Assembly (NCBI RefSeq): GCF_031179285.1
Contig: NZ_JAPSHY010000004.1
Span: 155,198-219,197 of the forward strand
Length of the DNA stretch: 64,000 bases
Reading direction: 5' to 3'
From: Microbacterium sp.
GTDB taxonomy: Bacteria; Actinomycetota; Actinomycetes; Actinomycetales; Microbacteriaceae
In this document: one piece after another, positions 54,209 through 64,000 of the stretch
Layout: each line of letters opens with the position of its first letter
How positions within the stretch are numbered: the stretch's first letter is position 1
Notes under the pieces: model-generated
The model's database searches: none
What the model saw: only the letters and a program-made list of their open reading frames with translations
Told to the model about the DNA's origin: nothing
Position numbers and translations under genes: made by a program

Positions 54209-55242
54209 GTCGCCCGATCCTGCGGATCTCGCGCGGTCAGTTTCGTGAGAACATCGCGGCTGTGCAGCGCCGCATCACGCCGTCTGTGCTGATGCTCGTC
54301 ATGAAGGATGATGCCTACGGGCATGGCTTGGGGTGGGCAGTGGAGGAGGCGGCCGAGGCAGGGGTCTCCTGGTTCGGCGGCTATGACGTCCCGACGGCCC
54401 TGCGCATCCGACGGGCGCTGTCGGTGGGCGAGCGCGTCTTCGCGTGGGCGACCTCGACAGACGGTGAGATCGCAGAGGCGCTGATGCACGAGGTCGACCT
54501 CGGGATCGGCACCGCCGAGTATCTCCGCCGCGTGATCGCTCGTGCCAGAGCGCTGGGGCGGCGGGCGCGCGTCCATCTCAAGATCGATTCGGGACTGCGA
54601 CGCAACGGCGTGCTGCCCGCCGACTGGGACGCATTCGTGGCGGAGGCGCGGACCGCCGAGGACGAGGGAGCCCTGGAGATCGTGGGCGTCTGGAGTCATC
54701 TCTCCGAGGCCAGCGATGCCGAGGACGACGCGTCGCAGGAGGTGTTCCTCGCAGCCGTCGATGCCGTTCGTCGCGCGGGAGGAGCCCCCGAACTGCTGCA
54801 CCTGACGGCGTCGGCGGCGTCATGGTGGCGGCCGGAGCTGCGCGGTTCGATCTCGCGCATCGGCGCGTTCTGCTACGGCATCCGCTCAGCAGACGGGCCC
54901 GAGCTCGACGGCATCCGTCCGATCGCCGCGCTCACGGCGCCCGTCGTCGGTATCGACGGCGAGGATGCGATCGTGGGGATCGGCAGCTTCGACGGTCTGC
55001 CGTCCAGCCTCAGCGGCGTCGAGGTGGGCACACCCGTCGGCCCGCGCCTGCTGCGCGTCATCGGTCAGACGACTTCTGTGGTGGCGGGTTGGTCGGGAAT
55101 GCAGCGCGGCGAACAGGTGACGGTGTTCGGCCCAGGGGAACAGGGGGAGCAGAGCGCGACGGCGCTCGCGGAGCGCATCGGCACCGTCGGCGAGGAGATC
55201 CTCACGCGGCTGACTCCGCGTGTGCGTCGCGTCATCGTCTGA
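54205..55242 (+). CDS. alanine-racemase-like protein, full barrel (PLP-lysine half)
   Basis: 345-aa protein. Residues 1-230 form a complete alanine-racemase PLP barrel: LMLVMKDDAYGHG with Lys34 at the PLP site, VHLKIDSGLRRNGV (123-136), GVWSHLSEAS (161-170), TASAAS (201-206) and ISRIGAFCYGI (216-226). The C-terminal domain (about 235-345) is present but shortened: the segment that carries the catalytic tyrosine (GYG/SYG..TY in normal enzymes) is missing between PVVGIDGEDA and IVGIGSFDGLPSS. The end (GTVGEEILTRLTPRVRRV) is canonical. Lys and Tyr are thus on two neighbouring proteins. Start ATG overlaps the previous TGA. Confidence 0.8.
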   Translation: MSRPILRISRGQFRENIAAVQRRITPSVLMLVMKDDAYGHGLGWAVEEAAEAGVSWFGGYDVPTALRIRRALSVGERVFAWATSTDGEIAEALMHEVDLGIGTAEYLRRVIARARALGRRARVHLKIDSGLRRNGVLPADWDAFVAEARTAEDEGALEIVGVWSHLSEASDAEDDASQEVFLAAVDAVRRAGGAPELLHLTASAASWWRPELRGSISRIGAFCYGIRSADGPELDGIRPIAALTAPVVGIDGEDAIVGIGSFDGLPSSLSGVEVGTPVGPRLLRVIGQTTSVVAGWSGMQRGEQVTVFGPGEQGEQSATALAERIGTVGEEILTRLTPRVRRVIV

Positions 55243-55299
55243 GCCCGAGCGGCCTCTCGGACCGCGAACGGGTCAGACGACAGCGGTCAGGCGGGTCTG

Positions 55300-55518
55300 T
55301 CAGACCGCGTCGACGAGACGAGCGGTCTCGTCGTGCCAGCTGGTGGCGACGCTGCGCAGCTTCTCTTCGTACTTGCGGCCGTGGTGGGCGCAGAAGAGCA
55401 GCTCAGAGCCGTTGACCTCGGCGGCGATGTAGGCCTGGGCGCCGCAGGAATCGCAGCGATCCATGGCGGTCAGGCGGAACTCGACGGCGGCGGTCTCACG
55501 TTCGGTCGTAGCGTTCAT
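55300..55518 (-). CDS. DUF7455 zinc-ribbon-like small protein
   Basis: 72-aa protein with a metal-binding pattern C-x2-C (CDSCGAQAY, about residues 22-30) and C-x2-H (FCAHHG, about 42-47). Short proteins of this type are conserved in actinobacteria next to topoisomerase and sigma genes; function unknown. GAGGAGG six to ten bases before the ATG. Divergent from parE. Confidence 0.8.
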   Translation of the reverse strand: MNATTERETAAVEFRLTAMDRCDSCGAQAYIAAEVNGSELLFCAHHGRKYEEKLRSVATSWHDETARLVDAV

Positions 55519-55699
55519 CTCGGTGCCTCCTCAGGTGTCGGGTCCACGGTGGAGCGTGCTCAATACAACCACGCGATACCTGTGGGCATGCCCGAATCGC
55601 GGCGTGTTTCGCTCAGCGCGTACGCCGATGCCGTCTCCTGAGCGCCGATGGGGAGTGTCTGCAGGGCAGCGGCACCTCGCGAGAATAGAATCGAGGACT

Positions 55700-57778
<2,079 letters not shown>

Positions 57779-57801
57779 CGCCCGACTGCGATGATGAGGA
57801 C

Positions 57802-58722
57802 ATGATCGCGCTCGTCTCCGCCCCCACGAACCTCGGACTGCGGCCGCCGCAACGAAGCGCGGTCCCCGGCACCGCCAAGGCACCGGAGGCGCTTCGCGAG
57901 GCAGGCCTTCATGAGGCGTTCTTCTCCCGCGGAGCGGTGGACGGCGGGGTGGTGCTGCCAGGGAGATACGTCGACGATGACGACTCGCGGCCGGCGGGAT
58001 CGATCCGCAACCAGGACGCCGTGATCGATCATGCCCGCCGTCTGGCGCACCGTCTCGCCCTGCTCCGGGGGCAGGGCCGGGCGCCCCTCGTCCTGGGCGG
58101 AGACTGCAGTCTCGTGGTGGCGGCAGGCCTCGCGACCCGGGTCACCGGAGGCGGCGGTCTGGTGCACGTCGACGGACATACGGACTTCCGCCATCCGGGC
58201 AACAGCGCATCGATCGGCGCGCTTGCGGGCGAGGATCTGGCCGCAGCCATCGGCTCCCACATCCCCGAGGTGGCTGATATCGACGGTCTCGGCCCGTATT
58301 TCGACCAGGCGGCGACGGCGCACATCGGATGCCGGCGTGACGACGAGGAGCTCGCGGAGGTCACCGAGACCATCGCGCTCACTCTGCCGGCCGATCAGAT
58401 CATCCTGCACGGCGCTCCGCGCGCGGCCGCGCGCGTCCTGTCCACCCCGGGGATCGGCCGCGGGTTCTGGCTGCAGATCGACGTGGATGTGCTCGATCCC
58501 GCACACATGCCCGCGGTCGACAGCCCGGATCCGGGCGGGCTCGCCCCGCAGGACCTCGTCGCCTTCCTCGAGATCGTGGCTCCTCGCGCCTGGGGTGCGT
58601 CGGTCACGGTCTTCGATCCCGACCTCGATCCCGACGGGTCTCACGCCCGTCTTCTCTCCGGCATCCTCTCGGAGGGCCTGGCCCGGCTCGGCGAGGACTC
58701 CGCACCGACCGAGCTCGCCTGA
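57802..58722 (+). CDS. arginase/agmatinase family hydrolase
   Basis: 306-aa ureohydrolase-fold protein. The Mn-binding motifs are GGDCS (near residue 98; the usual GGDH has Cys in the His place), VDGHTD (near 124-129) and QIDVDVLDP (near 226-234). The His-to-Cys change in the first motif occurs in some actinobacterial members. The substrate could be arginine, agmatine or formiminoglutamate. It follows parE after 23 bp. Confidence 0.8.
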   Translation: MIALVSAPTNLGLRPPQRSAVPGTAKAPEALREAGLHEAFFSRGAVDGGVVLPGRYVDDDDSRPAGSIRNQDAVIDHARRLAHRLALLRGQGRAPLVLGGDCSLVVAAGLATRVTGGGGLVHVDGHTDFRHPGNSASIGALAGEDLAAAIGSHIPEVADIDGLGPYFDQAATAHIGCRRDDEELAEVTETIALTLPADQIILHGAPRAAARVLSTPGIGRGFWLQIDVDVLDPAHMPAVDSPDPGGLAPQDLVAFLEIVAPRAWGASVTVFDPDLDPDGSHARLLSGILSEGLARLGEDSAPTELA

Positions 58723-58746
58723 CCGAGCGTGTGAAGCCGCTGTGCC

Positions 58747-59283
58747 TCAGTCGCGACGCAGGTGAACGCGCGCATCTGACCAGTGCCCTCTGATCGTCGT
58801 CACCGTCTCCTCGAGCGTCTCGTCGGTGGTGTCGATGCGGACCCCGGGGGAGTTCCACGAATCCTGATCCGCTCGCAGATGAGCCCAGCTGTCCGCCACC
58901 TGTTTGTCTCTGGCGGCGTCGCGCGCCGAAATCGCTGCCGGGGAAGCGGTGAGAAGAATGAAGCGCAGGTCCCGACCCAGCCCATCGACGTACGTGTCGA
59001 GCAACTGCTGCCACAACACGACGTCGGAGATGACGACGTCGAAACCCGCCTCGGCGAAGTTGGTGGCCAGCGCGATGAGGTTGGCGCGACGCAACGAGAG
59101 CTGGCGCTCGGCGTCATCGTGCGGCTCCTCGCCGGGCAGCACGAGGCCTGTGATGATGAACTGCTCACCGATCACGTCCGTGTCGAGGTGGACACCGCGG
59201 TCGAAGCCCGCCGCGAGCGCCCTGCTCACCGAGGTCTTGCCGACCCCGGGCAGGCCCGACACGAGGGTGACGGTGCCGCGCAT
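58747..59283 (-). CDS. AAA-type ATPase/small-molecule kinase-like protein
   Basis: 178-aa P-loop protein: GLPGVGKTS at residues 10-18 and IISDVVLW-like Walker B near 97-104. It resembles shikimate/gluconate or chloramphenicol-phosphotransferase-like kinases; the substrate is unknown. ATG at 59283 overlaps the parC stop. Confidence 0.75.
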   Translation of the reverse strand: MRGTVTLVSGLPGVGKTSVSRALAAGFDRGVHLDTDVIGEQFIITGLVLPGEEPHDDAERQLSLRRANLIALATNFAEAGFDVVISDVVLWQQLLDTYVDGLGRDLRFILLTASPAAISARDAARDKQVADSWAHLRADQDSWNSPGVRIDTTDETLEETVTTIRGHWSDARVHLRRD

Positions 59284-61727
59284 CAGATGAGAGTGCGGCC
59301 GATGGAGCCGATGACGCCGTCGATGGGCTGACCGGAGGCATCGCGGCGTGCCCCGGGTTCGGGCAGTCGACGTACGGCGCCGGTCGGGTCGACCGCCTGC
59401 GCGGGCGAGGGCCCGACCCACGCCACGGTGAGGCGATCCTCGCCCTTCAGGAAGGAGTGCGCCCGCACGCCACCCGTGGCGCGCCCCTTCGCCGGATACT
59501 GGCTGAACGGCGTCACCTTCGCGCGTCCCGCGTCGGTGCCGGGGAGGATGCCGTCGGAGCCGGACACCGTGGCGACCACGGCTTCCGCTGCGTCAGCGGG
59601 CACGGCGCCGAAGAAGAGCACCGACGCGCCAGCACCGAGCTTGATCCCTGCCATCCCGCCCGCGGGCGCCCCCTGGGGGCGAACCGCCGCGGCGGAGAAG
59701 CGCAGCAGCTGGGCGTCCGTGGTCACGAACACCAGATCGGCGCCGTCCGCCGCCTCGGCCGCACCGACGACGGCATCGCCCGCCTTCATGCCGATCACCT
59801 CGAGGTCCGGACGAACGGGAAGGCTCGCTGGAACGATTCTCTTGACGGTGCCCTGCGCGGTGCCGAGCGCGATCGGCGTCTCGCTGTCGAAGCGCACGAG
59901 GGCGAGGACCTTCTCGGTACGCGAGGTGATGCCGAGGTATTCTCGCAGCGGAGTACCCGCCCCCAGCTGCACCGAGCTCGCCGGCACCGAAGGAAGATCC
60001 ACGGGGGAGAAGCGCACGACGCGACCTGCGGTGGTCAGCGCTCCGATCTCGGCGCGCACCGTGGTCTCGACCGTAGCGAGGATCGCGTCGTGCTTGCTGC
60101 GACGGGCGGGGAGAGTGAGCTCCTGACCCTCGGCGAGATCGATCCGCACCGCCCGGCCCGTCGTCGAGAGCACGAGCACCGTGGGAGCGTCGGCGATCTG
60201 CAGATCGACCGCACCCTTCGTCGCACGCGGTTTCGGCGGTGCGGCGTTCATGAGCAGCGTTCGCCGTGGCGTGCCGTAGGCATCGGCCGCGGCATCCAGT
60301 TCCTTCGCCACTGCGGCGCGGAGCAGCACCTGGCTGCCGAGCAGTTCCTGGAGCGCCGCGATCTCGGCCTTGAGCGCGTCGCGCTCCGCCTCGAGTTCGA
60401 TGCGCGAGAACCTCGTCAGTCGCCGCAGGCGCAGTTCGAGGATGTACTCCGCCTGGAGCTCGCTGAGATCGAAGACCTCGCGCAGGCGTGTGCGAGCCTG
60501 TTCGGAATCGTCCGATGAGCGGATGACCTGGATGACCTCATCGATGTCGAGGATCGCGATGAGCAGTCCCTCGACGAGATGCAGCCTCTCCTGCCGACGC
60601 GCGAGTCGGTAGCGGCTGCGTCGCGTGATGACCTCCAGGCGATGCGCGACATAGACGCTCAGCATCTCCTTCAGCCCCAGGGTGCGAGGCTGGCCGTCGA
60701 CGAGGGCGACGTTGTTGATGTTGAAGGAATCCTCGAGCGGGGTCAGCCGGTACAGCTGTTCGAGCACCGCATTGGGGTCGAAGCCGGTTTTGATGCCGAT
60801 CGCGACGCGCAGGCCGTGGTTGCGATCGGTGAGATCGGTGACGTCGCTGATGCCCTGCAGTTTCTTGGACTGCACGGCGTCGCGGATCTTCTCGATCAGC
60901 CGCTCGGGACCGACCATGTACGGAAGCTCGGAAACGATGATCCCAGTGCGCCGCGGTCCGAGCGGCTCGACGGACACCTTGCCGCGCACCTTGAAAGCGC
61001 CGCGACCCGTCAGATACGCGTCCTTCACGCCGTCGAGACCCATGATGATGGCGCCGGACGGGAAATCCGGACCCGGAACGAACTCCATCAGGTCCTCGGT
61101 CGACGCGTCCGGGTTCTCCAGAAGGTGCGTCGCCGCCGCCACGACCTCGATGAGGTTGTGCGGGGCCATGTTCGTCGCCATCCCGACCGCGATACCGCTC
61201 GCACCGTTGACGAGGAGGTTCGGGAAGGCGGCCGGCAGCACCGCCGGCTGCTGAAACTGCCCGTCGTAGTTCGGAACGAAGTCGACCACGTCTTCGTCGA
61301 GGTTCTCGGTCAGCGCGAGAGCTGCCGCCGCGAGCCGCGCCTCGGTGTAACGCGCCGCCGCCGGTCCGTCGTCGAGGGAGCCGAAGTTGCCATGACCGTC
61401 GATGAGGGGCACGCGCAGGGCGAAGTCCTGCGCGAGCCTGACGAGGGCGTCGTAGATGGCGGAATCACCGTGCGGGTGCAGCTTTCCCATCACCTCGCCG
61501 ACCACCCGAGCGCTCTTCACGTGCCCGCGGTCCGGCCGCAGTCCCATCTCGGCCATCTGGTACAGAATGCGCCGCTGTACCGGCTTCAGCCCGTCGCGGG
61601 CGTCCGGGAGGGCGCGCGAGTAGATGACCGAGTACGCGTACTCGAGGAATGAACCCTGCATCTCGCTGGAGAGGTCGATGTCCTGGATGCGTTCCTCGAC
61701 GGGCTCGGGCGGAGGAGTTTTGGGCAT
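59283..61727 (-). CDS. parC: type IIA topoisomerase subunit A (ParC/GyrA-like)
   Basis: 814-aa subunit with the winged helix and active Tyr127 in [10 protein letters not shown]. The quinolone-determining region reads [16 protein letters not shown], with Ser89. The C-terminal beta-pinwheel is present (repeats with RxxxLxxF-type blades) but I do not see the GyrA-box typical of gyrase, which supports ParC. Convergent with parE across the arginase and AAA genes. Confidence 0.9.
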   Translation of the reverse strand: MPKTPPPEPVEERIQDIDLSSEMQGSFLEYAYSVIYSRALPDARDGLKPVQRRILYQMAEMGLRPDRGHVKSARVVGEVMGKLHPHGDSAIYDALVRLAQDFALRVPLIDGHGNFGSLDDGPAAARYTEARLAAAALALTENLDEDVVDFVPNYDGQFQQPAVLPAAFPNLLVNGASGIAVGMATNMAPHNLIEVVAAATHLLENPDASTEDLMEFVPGPDFPSGAIIMGLDGVKDAYLTGRGAFKVRGKVSVEPLGPRRTGIIVSELPYMVGPERLIEKIRDAVQSKKLQGISDVTDLTDRNHGLRVAIGIKTGFDPNAVLEQLYRLTPLEDSFNINNVALVDGQPRTLGLKEMLSVYVAHRLEVITRRSRYRLARRQERLHLVEGLLIAILDIDEVIQVIRSSDDSEQARTRLREVFDLSELQAEYILELRLRRLTRFSRIELEAERDALKAEIAALQELLGSQVLLRAAVAKELDAAADAYGTPRRTLLMNAAPPKPRATKGAVDLQIADAPTVLVLSTTGRAVRIDLAEGQELTLPARRSKHDAILATVETTVRAEIGALTTAGRVVRFSPVDLPSVPASSVQLGAGTPLREYLGITSRTEKVLALVRFDSETPIALGTAQGTVKRIVPASLPVRPDLEVIGMKAGDAVVGAAEAADGADLVFVTTDAQLLRFSAAAVRPQGAPAGGMAGIKLGAGASVLFFGAVPADAAEAVVATVSGSDGILPGTDAGRAKVTPFSQYPAKGRATGGVRAHSFLKGEDRLTVAWVGPSPAQAVDPTGAVRRLPEPGARRDASGQPIDGVIGSIGRTLI

Positions 61728-61772
61728 GGAGTTCCTGGGGGCGTAGCTGTGGCCTGTGTCAGACTGGCTCGG

Positions 61773-62900
61773 ATGTCCCTCATGCTACCGTCCGGCCCTG
61801 GCGCAGCCCGGAGCGTCGTCGGGGTGGCGGACGACCTGTTCGCCTCGCTTCGTGGCGAATCCGCGGTGCTGCCCTCGGCGCAGTCCGTCGTGCTCGTGCT
61901 CGTCGACGGACTCGGTGCGATCGGACTTCGCGCCCACGCCGGTCACGCGCGAACGCTGACAGGCAGCATGGCGAAGAAGGATGTGGCAGCGTCGGTCTTC
62001 CCGACGACGACCGCCGCCGCTCTGACCAGCATTCTCACCGGGTCCTGGCCAGGAGAGCACGGCCTCGTCGGGTACCGGGTGCTCGACCCGGCGCGCGACG
62101 TGCTGGTGAACCAGCTCACCGGATGGGGATCGGAGGGGCTCGACCCCGAGACCTGGCAGGCGATGCCGACGATCTTCGAAAAGGCGGGCGCGGCAGGTCG
62201 CGAGAGCTTCGCGGTCGGCGTCGCCGCGTACGAGGACAGCGGCTTCACGAGGGCCACTCTGCGAGGGGCGGCGTTCGTGGCCGCGAAGTCGCCGGGCGAG
62301 CGCGTCGAGGCGGCATACGAACTGGCAGCCGGGCACCCCGGCTCGTTGGTGTACTGCTACCTCCCCGAGGTCGACAAGGCCGGCCACAAGCACGGCATCG
62401 CCTCCGGCGAGTGGGTCGCGGCGCTGGAGAGCATCGACGCGGCGCTGTCCGTGCCGGTGCCGCCCAGGGTGGGCGTGCTCGTCACCTCGGATCACGGCAT
62501 GGTCGACGTGCCCGTGCATCGTCAGGTCGTGCTGGACGAGAAGGGTGGGCGACTGGACGGCGTCCGGCACATCGGCGGCGAGCCACGGATGCTGCACGTC
62601 TACCTCGACGAAGGCACGGATGCCGCCGCGATCACCGCTCGCTGGCGGAGCGATCTCGAGGGTGTCGCGGACGTGCTCGCGCGCGACGAGGCCATCGCCG
62701 CTGGACTGTTCGGGACCGTCGTGACGGCGTCCGCGTCTTCGCGTATCGGCGATCTCCTCGTCGCGTCGAGAGGGGTCTGGGCAGTGTACGACGGCACCGC
62801 GGCGGATCAGCGGGGGCGCGGCATGATCGGCCAGCACGGCGGAATGACCGCCGAGGAGCAGCGGGTGCCGCTCATCCGACTCGGCGCGTTCGGTCGCTGA
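61773..62900 (+). CDS. alkaline-phosphatase-superfamily phosphodiesterase-like protein
   Basis: 375-aa protein of the nucleotide pyrophosphatase/phosphodiesterase type. The metal and nucleophile pattern runs [22 protein letters not shown] (Thr nucleophile) and TSDHGMVD with a final GQHGG. No signal peptide is visible. The substrate is unknown. Start chosen at the ATG 61773 ([10 protein letters not shown]); no strong ribosome binding site. Divergent from parC, convergent with sepH. Confidence 0.8.
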   Translation: MSLMLPSGPGAARSVVGVADDLFASLRGESAVLPSAQSVVLVLVDGLGAIGLRAHAGHARTLTGSMAKKDVAASVFPTTTAAALTSILTGSWPGEHGLVGYRVLDPARDVLVNQLTGWGSEGLDPETWQAMPTIFEKAGAAGRESFAVGVAAYEDSGFTRATLRGAAFVAAKSPGERVEAAYELAAGHPGSLVYCYLPEVDKAGHKHGIASGEWVAALESIDAALSVPVPPRVGVLVTSDHGMVDVPVHRQVVLDEKGGRLDGVRHIGGEPRMLHVYLDEGTDAAAITARWRSDLEGVADVLARDEAIAAGLFGTVVTASASSRIGDLLVASRGVWAVYDGTAADQRGRGMIGQHGGMTAEEQRVPLIRLGAFGR

Positions 62901-62942
62901 TCCCGCTCACGGCCACCGGTCGTCACGGGCGCGACGGAACGC

Positions 62943-63992
62943 CTACTCGTCGGTTCGCGCCCCGAACACGATCTCGTCCCAGGAGGGCATGACGTTGCGT
63001 CGGCGTCGCCGCCCGCCGGCTTCGCCCGGTTGCTCCGACGTGGGGGAAGACGGTTCCGGACCTGATTCGCCGCTGTCCTGTTCGAGAGCGTCGAACAGAG
63101 CGATAGGGCTCGGCTCGCGGTCGGGCGTCTCACGATCGGCACCGGCATCCTCGATCAGCGGTGCCGTTTCGCGCTGGCCGCGGCGCCGCCGCAGTGCTTC
63201 CAGCAGGTCGGCGGTCTCCGGACTGGTCGTCTGCGTCTCGGGAGCGCGGTTGATCGCCGCCTCCTGCACGGCCGCGGTCGCTCGCTCCGGCTGAGAAGGC
63301 TCATCGGCGACGGCGTCGGGTGCCGGGAGAAGTCGGGGGCCGAAAGCCCCGGAGTCGAAGCGGCTGTCGTCCTTGTACGGGGAGGGGCGATCGGCGTCCA
63401 CCGCGCGAAGCCGAGGGATCAAACCCTCCGGAAGCGACCCCTGACGCGACAGCTGAGTCGCATCGGCGTTGAGCGGTGACAGCGCGCTCCGGCGCGGATC
63501 GAAGCTCCAGCGTGCATCGTGCTCGACGTCGTTCGAGGAGAACTCCAGTTTCACGACCCAGCCGGATTCCTCCTTCCAGCTCGCCCAGCGCTCGTCGCTC
63601 GCCGACACCTCGGCGAGCTTCGCCCTGATCGCCGCGCCGAACGTCGGCTGCGCGTCGGGCTCCACCTCGCTGCCGATCAGCACCGGCACCGCCAGTGCCT
63701 GGTCGATGATGTGCTCGCGCTCGGCGAGGACGGGCCCCTCGAAGCGGGCGACATCGTCCACGCCGATGCCCAGGAGCTCGGCGACCTCGGACGCCGTGTG
63801 CCCGGCGCGGATCTGCGCCTGGATGTCTCGGGGGCTCGCCGCGAGACGGTGACCTGCGGGCTCGCCCTGGCGGGTGGCGCGACGGATCTCGCGATGCAGC
63901 ACGTCGTCGATGGCGAGCGCGAAACGCTCGCCGGACTCGGTCGCGAGCACGAGGACTCCTGCTTCGGTGCCGACGATGGTGACGTTTTCCAT
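62943..63992 (-). CDS. sepH: septation protein SepH
   Basis: 349-aa protein with the N-terminal SepH/DUF3071 domain (MENVTIVGTEAGVLVLA, then SPRDIQAQIRAGHTASEVAE, a helix-turn-helix-like segment near residues 53-72), a long disordered linker and the conserved C-terminal RRRNVMPSWDEIVFGAR. In Streptomyces SepH binds FtsZ and promotes its assembly at septa. Likely the same role in cell division here. Confidence 0.9.
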   Translation of the reverse strand: MENVTIVGTEAGVLVLATESGERFALAIDDVLHREIRRATRQGEPAGHRLAASPRDIQAQIRAGHTASEVAELLGIGVDDVARFEGPVLAEREHIIDQALAVPVLIGSEVEPDAQPTFGAAIRAKLAEVSASDERWASWKEESGWVVKLEFSSNDVEHDARWSFDPRRSALSPLNADATQLSRQGSLPEGLIPRLRAVDADRPSPYKDDSRFDSGAFGPRLLPAPDAVADEPSQPERATAAVQEAAINRAPETQTTSPETADLLEALRRRRGQRETAPLIEDAGADRETPDREPSPIALFDALEQDSGESGPEPSSPTSEQPGEAGGRRRRRNVMPSWDEIVFGARTDE

Positions 63993-64000
63993 GCGAATGC

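Noticed and set aside
53510..55242. The two racemase-like genes considered as one racemase gene broken by a frameshift
   Set aside because: Order is reversed: the C-domain protein comes first and the barrel protein second, and the second has its own shortened C-domain. A frameshift cannot produce this.

Overview
The window looks like a chromosomal segment of a high-GC Gram-positive actinobacterium of the family Microbacteriaceae, most likely Microbacterium or a close relative. The evidence is gene content: SepH, DUF3145, DUF4191 and DUF7455 proteins, a fabD-fabH-acpP-fabF operon behind a FasR-type regulator, homodimeric AceE, GlnA/GlnA2/GlnE, and a second type II topoisomerase pair. GTG starts and overlapping ATGA junctions are frequent. 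No prophage, insertion sequence, integrase or CRISPR array was seen.

Layout. 1-8.6 kb: the end of a fabG-like gene, serB, divergent glgC/glgA, an orphan ABC ATPase, rpmE2, a lone DUF262/DUF1524 (GmrSD-like) protein, a putative Fe(II)/2-oxoglutarate oxygenase and a DUF3145 gene. 8.7-16.3 kb: the minus-strand fatty-acid synthase II operon, its regulator FasR and aceE. 16.5-20.3 kb: tRNA-Val(UAC) followed by a short accessory stretch with a broken MerR/TipA-like remnant, small membrane proteins and an ECF sigma operon. 20.3-22.0 kb: a tipA-like/tsnR-like pair that resembles a thiopeptide sensing and resistance module. 22-28 kb: an epimerase, an aldo/keto reductase, a YchJ-type protein, a zinc-ribbon protein, a family A polymerase-like protein, RNase P RNA and polyphosphate glucokinase. 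28-40 kb: nitrogen genes (glnA2, glnE, glnA with a four-part GlnR-type site), a lipid kinase, an AI-2E family membrane protein, and a flavin oxidoreductase with a divergent XRE-cupin regulator. 40-42.6 kb: a RimK-like ligase with an added RCK_C-type domain, divergent from a RimK-associated protease, then an intergenic array of about 19-bp repeats. 42.7-50 kb: a membrane protein of unknown role, sucB-lpd-pepA, and a PAC2 protein. 50.1-55.2 kb: sigA, then a tightly overlapping set made of a MurT-like ligase, a GatD-like protein and two alanine-racemase-like proteins. 55.3-64 kb: DUF7455, parE, an arginase-family protein, an AAA ATPase, parC, a phosphodiesterase-like protein and sepH.

The most unusual region is 51.4-55.2 kb. 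The MurT-like protein lacks the usual cysteine zinc ribbon. The GatD-like protein has lost both the nucleophilic cysteine (Gly94) and the catalytic histidine (Gln192). The alanine-racemase fold appears divided: one protein keeps the C-terminal domain with the catalytic tyrosine segment but has only a stub of the barrel, with Arg in place of the PLP lysine. The other keeps the whole barrel with the PLP lysine but lacks the tyrosine segment. Microbacteriaceae make group B peptidoglycan, cross-linked through the alpha-carboxyl of D-Glu at position 2, which is the group that ordinary MurT-GatD amidates. I therefore infer, without proof, that this cassette is a repurposed system for making or attaching part of the group B interpeptide bridge, with a two-subunit amino acid racemase. 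All functional assignments rest on reading motifs by eye; no database search was possible.
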